Source: Nepenthes gracilis (taxonomy: Eukaryota; Streptophyta; Magnoliopsida; Caryophyllales; Nepenthaceae). Taken from it: a stretch of DNA of 64,000 nucleotides. This document shows positions 1 through 11,735 of this stretch, one piece after another; the first letter of the stretch is position 1, and every line of letters begins with the position of its first letter. A program made the position numbers and the translations under genes. The stretch spans positions 18,762,037-18,826,036 of the forward strand of contig BSYO01000004.1 in assembly GCA_033239525.1 (NCBI GenBank), written 5' to 3'. The notes beneath the pieces were generated by a model. That model was not told the DNA's origin. It saw nothing but the letters and a program-made list of their open reading frames with translations, and did not search any database.

Positions 1-1534
1 CCGCTTGGCTAGTGAAAGAGTGGCTTAGGAAGTAAGGTGTAGGAAACCCCTCCATTTATAGCTAGAAAAGGAGGCTGATGAGTCATTAATGTAAAAGATA
101 GTGTCAGTTGGCGCTATCCATAGAAAATTAGTGGTATCAGTGCATTGCCTCTAAATCTTACCAAACAGAGCACCAAATCACTGTTCTCCTAAACAAAAAA
201 TTGCAGAATGCCTAGGAAAAGAAAGTGTGTTCATACCTACAAGTAGCGTCCTATCACAAGCATGCCGGGGGTTAAAATTTTGAACCTCCCAACATAATGA
301 GCTAGTGATGGGTCTAGTAACTTTGCAGGCTGACCTAAAATCTAACCCACTAATAACACGTCCAAAAAGTAGAAGGACAACAAGATTTCGTAAAGCCTAG
401 AGAATAAAAGGCACCATGGCAAGCCTAATCAACAACCTGCACAGCTTGACCAAGAGACAACCCAGCGGCACTAGCCCAATGAGTGAGCTCATATGTTGCT
501 GCCAGTGCATGGTTCCCAAAGGTCACGAAAGAAGTATCAGCATATAGCCACGAAAGAAGTACCAGAGATCTTCCACCTAAATGGGCCGTTGCCTCAAGAC
601 CTGCGAGTATGTGCCAGGCTCGACGCAACAATGACGTTCTAGACTTGAGGTAGACTCTGGAGCTCCTCCCTCAATGGTCACCAATAGTCCAGCGTGGTCC
701 ACAGATGGAATGGCCATCCACCTGACAGAAAGGAGAAGAGACAACCTTCTCCCCTTCGGAGGCTGTACCACCACTCCCTTAAGCCACTCCAACAAGGACT
801 ATACGATAACAGCCGATAGAAGAGGATAATGGCCACTCTATGTCAGGATTTCATTCATTACAATATGAAGACAGTTAGAGTATGAAAATCAGGGTAGATT
901 TTAAATGTATCATCGAACCTCTCAGAATTTTCTCTGATCCAAGTCAATGGCAGTGTAGGCACCATACCCGTTCTAAACTCCCACACCACTTGGCTAGTGA
1001 AAGAGTGGCTCAGGAAGCGAGGTGCAGGAAACCCCTCCATTTATAGCTGGAAAAGGAGGCTGATGAGTCATTAATGTAAAAGATAGTGTCAGTCAGCGCT
1101 ATCCACAGAAAATTAGTGATTTCAGTGAATCGTCTCTGAATCTTACCAAACAGAGCACCAAATCACTGTTCTCCTCAACAAAAAATTGCAGAATGTCTAG
1201 AAAAGGAAAGTGTGCTTATACCTACTAGCAGTGTCCTATCACAAGCACGTCGGGGGTTAAAATTTTGAACCTCCCAACATAAGGGGCTAGTAATGGGTCC
1301 AGTAACTTTGCAGGCTGACCTAGAGTCTAACACACCAATAAACACGTCCAGAAAGTAGAAGGCCAACAAGATTTCGTAAAGCCCAGAGCATAAAAGGCAC
1401 CATGGCAGGTCTAATAAAAAACCCGCACAGCTCGACCGAGAGACTGTCCAGTGGCACTAGCCCAGTGAGCGAGCTCATATGTTGCTGCCAGTGCGTGGTT
1501 CCCAACAGCCACGAAAGAAGTATCAACATATAGT
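1..1534. repeat. 985-bp-offset tandem duplication at the left edge
   Basis: Bases 1-549 recur as 986-1534 in direct orientation with scattered substitutions. Shared landmarks are the CTTGGCTAGTGAAAGAGTGG block at 4 and 989, and the ATATGTTGCTGCCAGTGC block near 492 and 1477. Bases 550-985 are present once, so the repeat unit is about 985 bp and the second copy is cut short near 1534. No convincing protein is visible in either copy. The same sequence, diverged and inverted, occurs at about 61500-61890, so this is repeat-family sequence and probably the 3' internal part of an LTR element. Confidence 0.8.
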
Positions 1535-1559
1535 TATCGCCAGTTTGCTATAGCACCCC

Positions 1560-2430
1560 ACGAACATGCGGGCTACACTTACCAAAATTGCAGTGGCAGC
1601 TCAACAAATATTCTACCCAAGATGATGCGCCCTTTAGGATGGTAGTCACAATTCAACAAATTATCCCTAAAAAGGCATTTTCCTTTGCGGCAATCCCCAT
1701 AATTGCCCTAACAAAGGAAAAAATACTCGCAAATAACCATGGTTGTCATAGAAAGCACCCACGATCACCGAAACATTTTAGCGGATTGGCATTGGCAGCT
1801 ATCGCCAACCATGATACCTAATGAAGGCTGAATTGACTCCAACACTATAAATATCTCTTCGTCCCTACAGGTAAGGGAGATCTTCAGTAAGGTAGAAACA
1901 AAGAAGAAAAAAAGAAGAATGAGAGAAACGGAGGGCATAGAAAGAAGGCTCAGAAGGCATATCCACTCCCTTCTCGTTTCCAAGGAGGCCTCATTCTCCT
2001 ACTCCAGCCAATGATTGTAGAGAGCCATCCGTCTATAGCTAGAGAGGAGGCCGATAAGTATCCCTCTCCTCATCGTTAGCACTCAAGAATCTTTTCCTTC
2101 TCAAATTAGCTACCGGCTTCCAAGTGCATTCATCTGTCGGGTACACTCATTGGAGCTCAATCCTCTACCTTCAAGTTGTCCATCTGTCGGACACACTCAT
2201 CAGAGATCAGGCGTCCACCTCTAAGCCGCCCATCAGCCAGGTACACTACTGAAACCCAATCCTCTTTATCAAAGCCGCTCCCCAACCAAGCGCACTCAAA
2301 CATTCAATTCCCCGTTACATGCATCCACACAATATTCATTTACTCATATCTTTGTAACTATCTGAAAAAGATTTTTGATTTAAATGTTGGAGGATATATC
2401 GGTGAGCAAATTTCTGTCATCCTCTGACTT
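1560..2430 (+). mobile_element. Probable LTR-like segment with TATA box
   Basis: This segment directly follows the duplicated repeat. It holds a strong TATAAATA at 1846-1853, a short GA-rich stretch with a GTAAG donor-like site at about 1871, and a 50-bp tandem array. This arrangement resembles the other LTRs in the window (TATA, purine-rich leader, donor-like site, minisatellite). I could not fix TG/CA ends or a target-site duplication, so the boundaries are approximate and the LTR assignment is inference. Confidence 0.35.
2131..2290 (+). repeat. 50-bp tandem repeat, about 3.2 units
   Basis: Units start at exactly 2131, 2181, 2231 and 2281. The first two begin CATCTGTCGG, the third CATCAGCCAG and the fourth CCCAACCAAG. 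Units share a CACTCA core but are 60-75% similar by eye, so the array is old. It lies inside the LTR-like segment and is not coding. Confidence 0.7.
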
Positions 2431-4186
2431 CTTATTTGTCAACTGTAATATGTAGAATTCATGTTCAAAGTAACAAAATCCGAACTCGCTTCAACTCAAT
2501 CGTCAAGAAAGATTAAGGGATTTCATAATTTGTATAATAATTTGGATCCATAGATGTGTTAGTTTCTTTTGTGGGATGCATTTAAATGACATTTCTTGCG
2601 GGTTCTTCCTATGTCCTTGCTTCAAAGCGTATTTGGTCCGGGATCCATTAGGTGTTTTTGGTCGTTTGATAGTTGGGAGAGGGGTATTTGATAACCATCA
2701 ATTTTATAGAAAGGGAATTTGCTCAAACAAAAAACGGCATAAATTGTGTTGGCACTTACTATTTATTTTGTCCAAAAGGTTAGGAATATGTATATTTTTA
2801 CAATACTAGTCTCCTTATCTTACATCACGAACGGAAAAAATGTCAAAACTTTCTATTTTTGGGTATTTTGGTAGGTTTTAGAATATTTACCATTTCTTTT
2901 TTTGTATCATTTTTGAAATTTTAGGGATCTTTTATATATTTTGGTTATTTCTGAAACCATCATAGGCTTTTTGGTCCTGTAAAAAGCCAGTCGAATCTTA
3001 GTTTGTACATATTTATATATATCAATTGCTTATCAAATGAAAAGAAATGCTTACCAAGCTTGATTGTCATTTTATTCCAAACCAAAATCTCAAAAAATGT
3101 AGTGGGGTTCTTTATAAAGTTAGCATTCTTTTCTTCTTCTCATAACATTTTTTCAAAAGTTAATTCTATTCATAGAACATTATAGAATACATTTACAGAA
3201 ATTCATAAAATTATGATAAATATCTTTGCAGAAATTTAAGCAGATTTGAACAGGGGAAATCAAAATTCTTCTCTCAATTATTTAGCTTGGCAAAAATATT
3301 TTTTTTACCTTTTAAAACTAAGTTTATCCTAAATTTAAGTTTAAATTAAATTTATTTAGTATCCGCAGAATAAAATAATTTCTCCATGTGAAATTTGTCT
3401 AATTTCTTTTTGTGAATATTCTGACACGGGGTGACCTACGCGCCATTATTTTTATTGATACATGAACTATAAGTAGTTTAGTACATAAAATAAAATCATA
3501 ACTTTTAAATGTCAATTGAGATTTAAGTTGTGTTAACTTAATAAGAACTAACTATTGAATTTGTTATCATAAAAATAGAATGAAATTTAATTAAATTTAA
3601 GGAAAAAAAAAGGATCTCCGCTTAATAGAATTTAATTAAATCTAGTAATTTGCCCAGTCCTAATGATCTGATGTTGTTATCGGGACTGCTGATGGAGGTC
3701 GTGGAAATGAAATTGAACATTTCCTTCCGGTTGAAAGTTGGGAGCTGAGATGACGAACTGGTGCCAAGATGAGAAAGGGACAAACCGCGAGTCAAATCTG
3801 TAATGTGAAAGATTATTCTCAGCTGTGCCCAAAAAATATATATATATATACATATTCTCAGCAGCTAATTTGATGGCGTTGAGGTCCTAAATGTATCGAA
3901 TTTTGGCATAAACAAAAGCATATTCCATTCCCGATGAGGACGCGAACCTGATAAGACCGCGCTCACTTTGTCATACTCGAGAGCTTGGCTCGAGTAAAAA
4001 ACTTGCGTGAAAAGTGTGAGCTTGAATTAGAATGTTCAATCGATTAAGATAGCATTGAATGTTATTGAGAGTGCAATATTGCTTTTCCTGCATCAAATTT
4101 TAATGAAGTACTGGGCTTGGAGATAGTCAGCTAGGTGTATCTATAACTTGAGGAGCTTAAATAGAGAATATTAGTGAGTTTGTAGA
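2431..4186. other. AT-rich intergenic region upstream of the phosphatase gene
   Basis: No gene is seen. The stretch is strongly AT-rich, with a short (TA)n run at about 3835-3851 and long T/A homopolymers. It should contain the phosphatase promoter. A TTAAATA motif at about 4158 lies too near the start codon to be a convincing TATA box for that ATG, so I assign no specific promoter element. Confidence 0.5.
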
Positions 4187-7100
4187 ATGAGAACAGAGAG
4201 GGAAGTGAGGTGGGCTTGTGCTAATTTTGTCTTTGTTGTACTTGTGGGTTTAACGTTGAATTCTTCGAATCTCTGTGATGGAGGTCAGACCAGCAGATTT
4301 GCGAGAAAAAATGGTCTCTCTGCCGATATGCCCATTGATAGCGATGTTTTCCGAGTGCCTCCCGGTTATAATGCTCCTCAACAGGTATCGCAGTCAGTAA
4401 TTTATTCTTGTATGACTTGGAGCTTCTTTGATTCGTTAGTCTAAGACTTCATATTATGCTTCACGAACTTAAAGTTTAAGCGTGGCCAAATTTAAAATAT
4501 ATATATATTGTAAACAAAGCATCAGTGTAAGCTTTTCCATTGAATGGTTCCTGCACGCCTCTTACTGGAACTCCTTTTCTGAGACAATAAAGAAAATGGG
4601 CAAAGGAGTTAGTTTACCAAATGTGTGTGTATTATGTTAATCGCCTCCAAATTATAAATACAACTAGAAGCTTGATGAAATACTTCGAGGGAAACTGAAT
4701 TGTAATCTTGCCATTTTCAGTTTTGTCAATGCTACAAAGCAACTGAGCTTGTTGAAATTTTGAATGAGGAGGATGCATCATGCTTCCTTCTTTTTGCTTA
4801 CGATGGCATATTCATGCGATGCAATTAGACTCGTACTTGGAAAGGACTGATCGTCTCTTGGATTATTATAGATGAGGCGAGTTCTACTGTGATATATTGG
4901 ACTATAAAAGCAGTTAATTTTTCCATCTCCCTAAGATTATACCTTATTGTTTCATTGAACTCCGATTGGTCGCCAGGATTGTGAAAAATTGATGGAACGG
5001 AGATTTTTTCTATGCAGCTCACTGAGAGTTTGCCAAATATGATGAATATGTTAGGCTCTCATTTAAATGAAACCGACATCTGCCGTAGGCAATATTCATT
5101 GTGCTAATCCTTCTGAACATTGTTAATTGACCCTCCTCCAAATCTTAAATGAAGTGAGGCTGCTTGCTTCTCTAACCTCTCTCGTCTCATGCCTGAAGGT
5201 TCATATAACTCAAGGAGACTTTGCTGGGAAAGGAGTTATTGTCTCTTGGACTACAGCAGATGAGCCTGGTTCAAACACAGTAATTTACTGGGCTGAAAAT
5301 AGCACAAAACACCTGCATGCTGAAGGCATTGTTCTTAGCTACAAGTATTTCAATTACACATCCTTCTACATACATCACTGCACTATTACAAATTTGGAGG
5401 TATGCACTCGGCATTTTCTCCTCCTTGTACGGTGGTCAATTTATATCTCTTTAGCAGATTTTTTCTGACTTAGGTGTTTTGTGGCCACAGTTTGACACAA
5501 AGTACTACTACGAGGTTGGAGTAGGAAACACAACGAGGCAATTTTGTTTTATTACACCCCCTAAATCTGGTCCTGATATTCCTTATACTTTTGGTCTTAT
5601 AGGTATTGCTTAATCTGTTTTGTTTCTTCAACTAGGTTGCTTCTTCTTGAAATAGATCATTTAAAAGCTTATTTCTGAGGTATCAATTGATGCAAATTGA
5701 GTTTTTTTTTAACCATTTCATTATGTAGCCCTAACAACTTTCAAGCGTGGCTTTTTTCATGTATAATTAAACTCAGTCCATAGAGGACACAGAGATGTGG
5801 ATTTCATAACAAACAGCTGTGGATGTTTCTGTGAAGCCTTGAGTAGGCTAGCAGCCTAGCTAACAAGATCTAAGACACTTTTTTCTGATCGAAACAAGGC
5901 ATGAACTCTTGTTGCTACATTTGAGCCTCCTGAGTTCATCTAAACTTACTCAAACTTTCCATGTATCTGATGTGGAATAGGTGTTGCAATCATCTGAGAA
6001 ATTGATGATAACTTCAATGCAGAAAGACTATAGTTCCAGATATAGAAAGATGCATGGTGATTAATATATTTTATTGAGGTAGAGTTTGGATATTGAGCTA
6101 AATTTGGCTATCTTTGAGCAGGGGATCTTGGTCAAACTTATGATTCCAATAGAACTCTCACGCATTATCAGTTAAACCCAACGGAAGGGAAGACTCTCTT
6201 GTTTGTTGGGGACCTCTCTTATGCAGATGATTATCCATTTCATGAAAACACCAGGTGGGATACATGGGGAAGGTTTATAGAAAGGAGTGCTGCTTATCAA
6301 CCTTGGATTTGGACAGCAGGAAACCATGAAATTGATTTTGCTTCTAATCTGGTATGCATCTTCCAAATCAGAACCTCTCTTTTCACATTAATAGAAGTGC
6401 CGAAATGTCTACTTCGTTTGCCTTCTACAGAGTCCGTCTTTGGCCTGTCCAGGATTTTCCATTGTTGGTGCATTGCCATGACAGTGTGATTTCTTGCCAA
6501 CATTTGTCATATCCATAACAATTTCTGTCAAATCCATTGACATTTGCATGCTATCTTTTGTGTTTTAGCAGGCCTCTTGTTTACCTTATTTGAATGTTTG
6601 TCATGATATGATGATTTTGAGGTGCTGTAGTACCTTGAAACCTGCTTTCATGGCTGAAACAAACATGGCCGCACCCATGGAAATGGGCGAGATGGGGGAA
6701 TTGCTCAATTTCTTTTGTTAATTTCATTGTTTAAGGGATTTGAATTAATTGAATGATGCTTGTGTTACTGCCAGGGTGAGGACATACCCTTTAAACCATA
6801 CACAAATCGATTCCACGTGCCTTTCACTGCATCGGGAAGCACAGCCCCTTTTTGGTACTCTATTAAGAGAGCTTCTGCCTACATCATTGTCATGGCTTCA
6901 TACTCAGCTTTTGGTAGGTCTCTTTTCTTGGCAGCTGTATTGCTTCAGCATTATGATAATTTCCCGAATGCATAAATATGGGGCGTGAGGTGTACTTCAT
7001 GAATATGGTTTTGACAATTCTTGAGTGGTCTCTCTGAGATGTTAACTCATGATTACTGATAACGGATAGTTTGAGCTATGCAATCAAAATATTTGCTGAA

Positions 7101-9535
7101 TTTCATGTTTACAAAATCCTTCAGAGTACTTCTGCTAAGATCTTGTGGTTTTCTAGATCTTGCTTGTTTTGTGTAAAAAGAACAAAGCTGTGTTGTCCGT
7201 CGGTCTACATCAGATGCATGAAAACTTTTGAATGAAATGATTATAAGCTAGCAGATACTATGCTACCAAAGGTTTTAACTCATAGCCTATCATATTTTTC
7301 TGCAGTAATGCCAAGTTGGGCCATCCCTTAACCTTAGATTTCAAAGTGAGTCCCCTTCTCATAATGAGAACCCAACAGAAGAAAAAATCGCAACTGTGTA
7401 TCCAATAGTGTTTAACTACTACACGTGAAGTAGTAACTAAAGACTGTGCTAACATAGTGATTAAGCGAACAACTTAAAGATGGCATGCTTTTGTCTAATG
7501 TTACTAACTCCTCTTCAGCATTTCAGTGAGCCACTCCACTTGGAAGCCACCTGGAACATGCGTGCACAGTTCTCTGAACAACTAGAGATATTTCATGCAT
7601 TTTCATTTGTTGTGGACAGGGAAATACACTCCTCAGTATGAATGGCTGATTAATGAGCTACCTAAAGTGAACAGGAGAGAGACGCCTTGGCTTATTGTTC
7701 TGATGCATTGCCCGATGTATAGTAGTTATGTTCATCATTATATGGAGGGAGAAACCATGAGAGTAATATATGAACCATATTTTGTGAAATACAAAGTTGA
7801 TGTTGTCTTTGCCGGTCATGTCCATGCTTATGAGCGATCTGTAAGTGCCATATCGTGCTCTTCTACTTATTAAGTGCATAGCAAATTTCACAGATTCTAT
7901 AGAACTACTGGATTTTATCTTTTATTTCTGAGTTTGTATGTAAGTTTACCCTACAGATTCATACATTTAGTTTTAATTTGCAGTCCCTCTGATTATGTCC
8001 CTTCCTCTTTCTTTTGGTGAGTCACATGTCACTTGTTGGTGTTTGGGATTACTATCTTTCAGTGGCTCTGTTATTTCTAATGGACGCAGCAACTGGAGAT
8101 TGTTGAGACTTTTTGAAATAGTTAAATAAGTTGAGTGTATTTTTTCATGTAAGATGTGAAAAGAGAAAGGACCATGAACATGGGTATGCACATAGGCCCA
8201 AGTCCATTGTCCTCAAGAAAAGGCCACTGTGGAGGAATATAACATTGCTGTCAAATAAATAAAGATTGTCTGCATATTTTTCATGCCAAAGCTAATGGCA
8301 TGCCAGAGTGCCATATGAATTTGGAAGTTGGTCCCCTGATAAATAGGCTCGTCCATTGCCTTGGTTGTGTTGTGTTTGATTGAAAGTGAACCTAGACTGA
8401 AAAGCTTATGTAGAGGCACTACAGTTTAGCCGTGGGAAGCACCTCCTGCAGTACAAATATTAGATCTTTTACCTATGGTCCTATTGAATCTATTTTAGAT
8501 ATTCTTTAATTGCAGAATTACTTGCTTTTACAAAGTTCTTTAGTGTTTGCGGGTCTAATTTTCTTTGTGCAAATGTAATTAGACATTGATATCATTGTAT
8601 ACTATTCAAAAGTACTCTAAAAAGTCGTATGGTTTGCCATTGCCTTAAGCAACGTAGGACTAGAACCAACTTGCCATGGTGGTGGCTTGATAGGGGAGAA
8701 TCAGTTAATGCTGCACCATGTTGCAAAGAATATTCACCAGCAAATCTACTTCTGCTTTACTCTCCAAAATGAGTAGCTCAAGCACAAGTAAAAGAGAAGC
8801 ATCAGTTAGAGGTTTGCGATACTGTTCTTTGGTTATATTTTGGTCTTATCAACTTCCTGCCGTTGGCATGGTCTTCATTTTCTTTTTGTAGTTGAGGGAC
8901 ACACTGTATTATGCAAAATATTTATGTTTTTGTTAATTTGTTATTCAATTTGTGTACTATTTGAAATCACTCCTTTCAGTTAGATAATGTAATTGAACAA
9001 TGTAGTATCGAACAAGCAGCTTGAAAATCGTCAGTTGATAAATATAATCTTATGTTCTCATGCCCAGAGTAATTTGTTTGCTGTTTGCAATTACAGGAAC
9101 GAGTATCCAACATTGCATACAACATTACAAATGGCCTATGCACTCCTATTAGTGACCAGTCAGCCCCAGTTTACATTACCATAGGAGATGGAGGAAACCA
9201 AGAAGGATTGGTATTCGAGTATGCTACTAATGACTGAGTTTTGATTCTCTATGACTATGGACTTATATTATGTGCTTGATTTTGCATCTGGACTTGCATT
9301 TCTCTAAATGAGCCTAATGGTAGGGCTGATTTTATTCTGCAGAATGACCGAGCCCCAGCCTGCATACTCCGCCTACCGTGAAGCCAGCTTTGGGCACGGC
9401 ATCTTTGATATTAAGAACAGAACTCATGCTTACTTTGGTTGGCACCGAAATCAAGATGGATATGCCGTGGAAGCGGATTCTGTATGGATTTTAAATCGAT
9501 ACTATAACACTGTGGAAGGATCATCTGCAGCTTAA
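4187..9535 (+). CDS. PAP: Purple acid phosphatase, eight exons, 471 aa
   Basis: Secreted binuclear-metal phosphomonoesterase, group Ia plant type (AtPAP10/PAP12-like by motif reading). Exons: 4187-4384, 5199-5399, 5491-5602, 6122-6351, 6775-6913, 7620-7840, 9097-9218 and 9343-9535. All introns are GT-AG, and the junction phases join without a stop. Residues 14-24 form the hydrophobic core of a signal peptide. A fibronectin-like N-terminal domain spans about 60-165 and the metallophosphatase domain about 166-455. All five motifs are present: GDLG (D172), GDLSYAD (D201, Y204), GNHE (N238), VLMH (H323) and GHVH (H360, H362), giving the full seven metal ligands. Several N-x-T sites suggest glycosylation. 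The family serves phosphate scavenging from organic P in the apoplast or vacuole. One oddity is QFCFITPP near residue 150, where relatives usually have W instead of C. Length is normal for the family, and the gene looks functional. Intron 6 is the longest (1256 bp). Confidence 0.95.
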
Positions 9536-11247
9536 ATATAAACTGTTTGAATAATCTTCGGCATGGATCTACATATAGCAATTGCAAGTTTATAGTATGT
9601 GTAGTTCGCTGTTATGTCATAGGCTGATGATGTACGGAAGCATGGGTCTGAGTGCATCGTGAGTCCGAGTTTGTCAATCTCAAGTGTGAAGGATTAACCT
9701 GAATCAGAAATCTGTATGTAACTTAAGAGTGTTGCATTTTCTGCTGAAGAGGTAGTTACCAATCCTGGCTTGCTTTTCTTTCTTCATTTTTTTTTTTTTT
9801 TTTTTCTGTTTTTCATTGTCGGCCTGTGGAGTTCCTATTGGAAGCCTCAGCGGTGAGAATGAAGCCTAAGGATTGATTAGTGCGCAGGGATAAAGAAATA
9901 TGTTGTAAGCAAACACAAAATTCAGGAACTTCAGAATACATCAGGAAACCCATCAAGGCATATGTGAAAGCAACTTTCTTTAAGATAATGTTTTGCCCCT
10001 GTTAATCCAAACGGGTATCGTAAATTGTCCCCAGAATAGGAAATGATCCAATCTGAAGGGAAAAATCTGTAATTTAACAGAAAAGAGGAGTCTTGGGGGA
10101 TGAGCAGACAGGAGAACTGAACTGAGATGAGGACTGGACATGGATGAGAAGAAATGGGCAAGTTCAGTTTATTTACTTCATATTTCATTTCATTCCTTCT
10201 GCATTAGGATTCTAATAGTTTGACTAATCGGCGTAAGTTGAACTACTTAACAGTCTCTTGCTAACTACCAAACAAATTCATGGAACTAATCTTACTTCTG
10301 GCTACTGTCTCCTTGAACGGTTCTTGTTTTGCCGCTGTTCTGTTTGGTAGTATAAGCTGCTGAGGATTTGTTGATGTTCCGACTTGCTGACTAGTGTTTG
10401 ATGACTTCTTGTTGTATTCCGGTGCTATGGCCTGTATTTGTAGTAGATTTTTAATTTTATAGCGATTATGTAGTCCCACATTATCTTTGGGGCAATGAAA
10501 GTTGGTTTTGCTAATTTTGTCATCTGACTTCAAAATGCCATTTCAACTTAGTTTGCGACCACCAATTATGTGGACATTATAAATAGGCGTGCCATCAATT
10601 TTAGATGGTCATTAATTTAGATATTTTAAATAATTATTTATTTATAAAAATAATTCCTTAGTACGGAACAGTCATATTTTTTTTATGGTTTCTGCTTTGA
10701 TTTTGTTAGCGTAGCTTATAGTTAAACAAAAAATTTTATTAGATTTTTGAGACGATTTGTAAAATATTATTTGCATTTATAGGGGATAAATATTGTCTTA
10801 AGAAAAATAACATAGTATATTTTGAAATCATTTCGTTAGATATTACTTTAAATTGGATGTATTTGTTTTTTGAAATCTATTAATTCTGAAACAATTATAA
10901 GGCGATATTTAAATTGTAATAATTGCAGTTGCTAATTTAAAATAAATGACATTTAAAATTATCAAGTTAGACCGATTTGATTTGCAAAATGTTATGAGAT
11001 GGCAAGAGAAGATGTAGTTTTCCGTGGGTATCTATTTCAAATTAAGTATGTTATAAATATACCAAGATTAGGAAAGAAATATTATGATACCATGGTAGAA
11101 ACTTGAATTTGACAATGATGAAGAGTTTTGTTAAGGCCATATTCATAATGAAATGTTGGAATTTTTTTATTTGATGTTCTTATGTAGGCATTAAAAGTCA
11201 AAGAACTATGGAAAAAACTTTTAGCATGATATATATATCTATATATA
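9536..11247. other. Phosphatase 3' flank and AT-rich intergenic DNA
   Basis: The 3' UTR of the phosphatase starts here. A run of about 19 T lies at about 9787-9805. No further gene is supported. The last 700 bases are very AT-rich and end at an (AT)n stretch abutting the Tat LTR. Confidence 0.5.
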
Positions 11248-11735
11248 TGTTGCGTCTTGGATCCTCAGTTGTCGTACGGATTAGAGAGCTTTCAAATTCC
11301 TTATCGTCCAAAGGTAGTCTCGAAAGGATCCGGTCTCCATCTCTGTTAGCCTGGGACTTGCACAGCACAATTAACGAACAAGAGGTTAGAGGTCTAACAG
11401 GATTTCTCCCACCGAGGACACTACGACGCTCAAGTCAGCAATTTTTCGTAATAAACGAAAAGGGGCGCACGCTTAGAGGTGCGCGGAAACATGCAGTGAA
11501 TGCGTGGGTAGTGCGTGAATGCTTGTATGGGAGAGTAATGAGCGGGTAATGGGAGGCCTGACTCCCTGTATGTACCGCGATATATGGTTGACTTTTCATC
11601 GTCTGAGAAGGCTGAGAAGTTTGGATCTGAAAGATCGCTGTGGAGCTTAAGGTTAGTAACGTTGAGTCAACTATCCAGGATCCGATCCCTCTCTCTATAG
11701 AAGAAGGAGTTTATAGATCCCCTAGGCAGGGGCTT

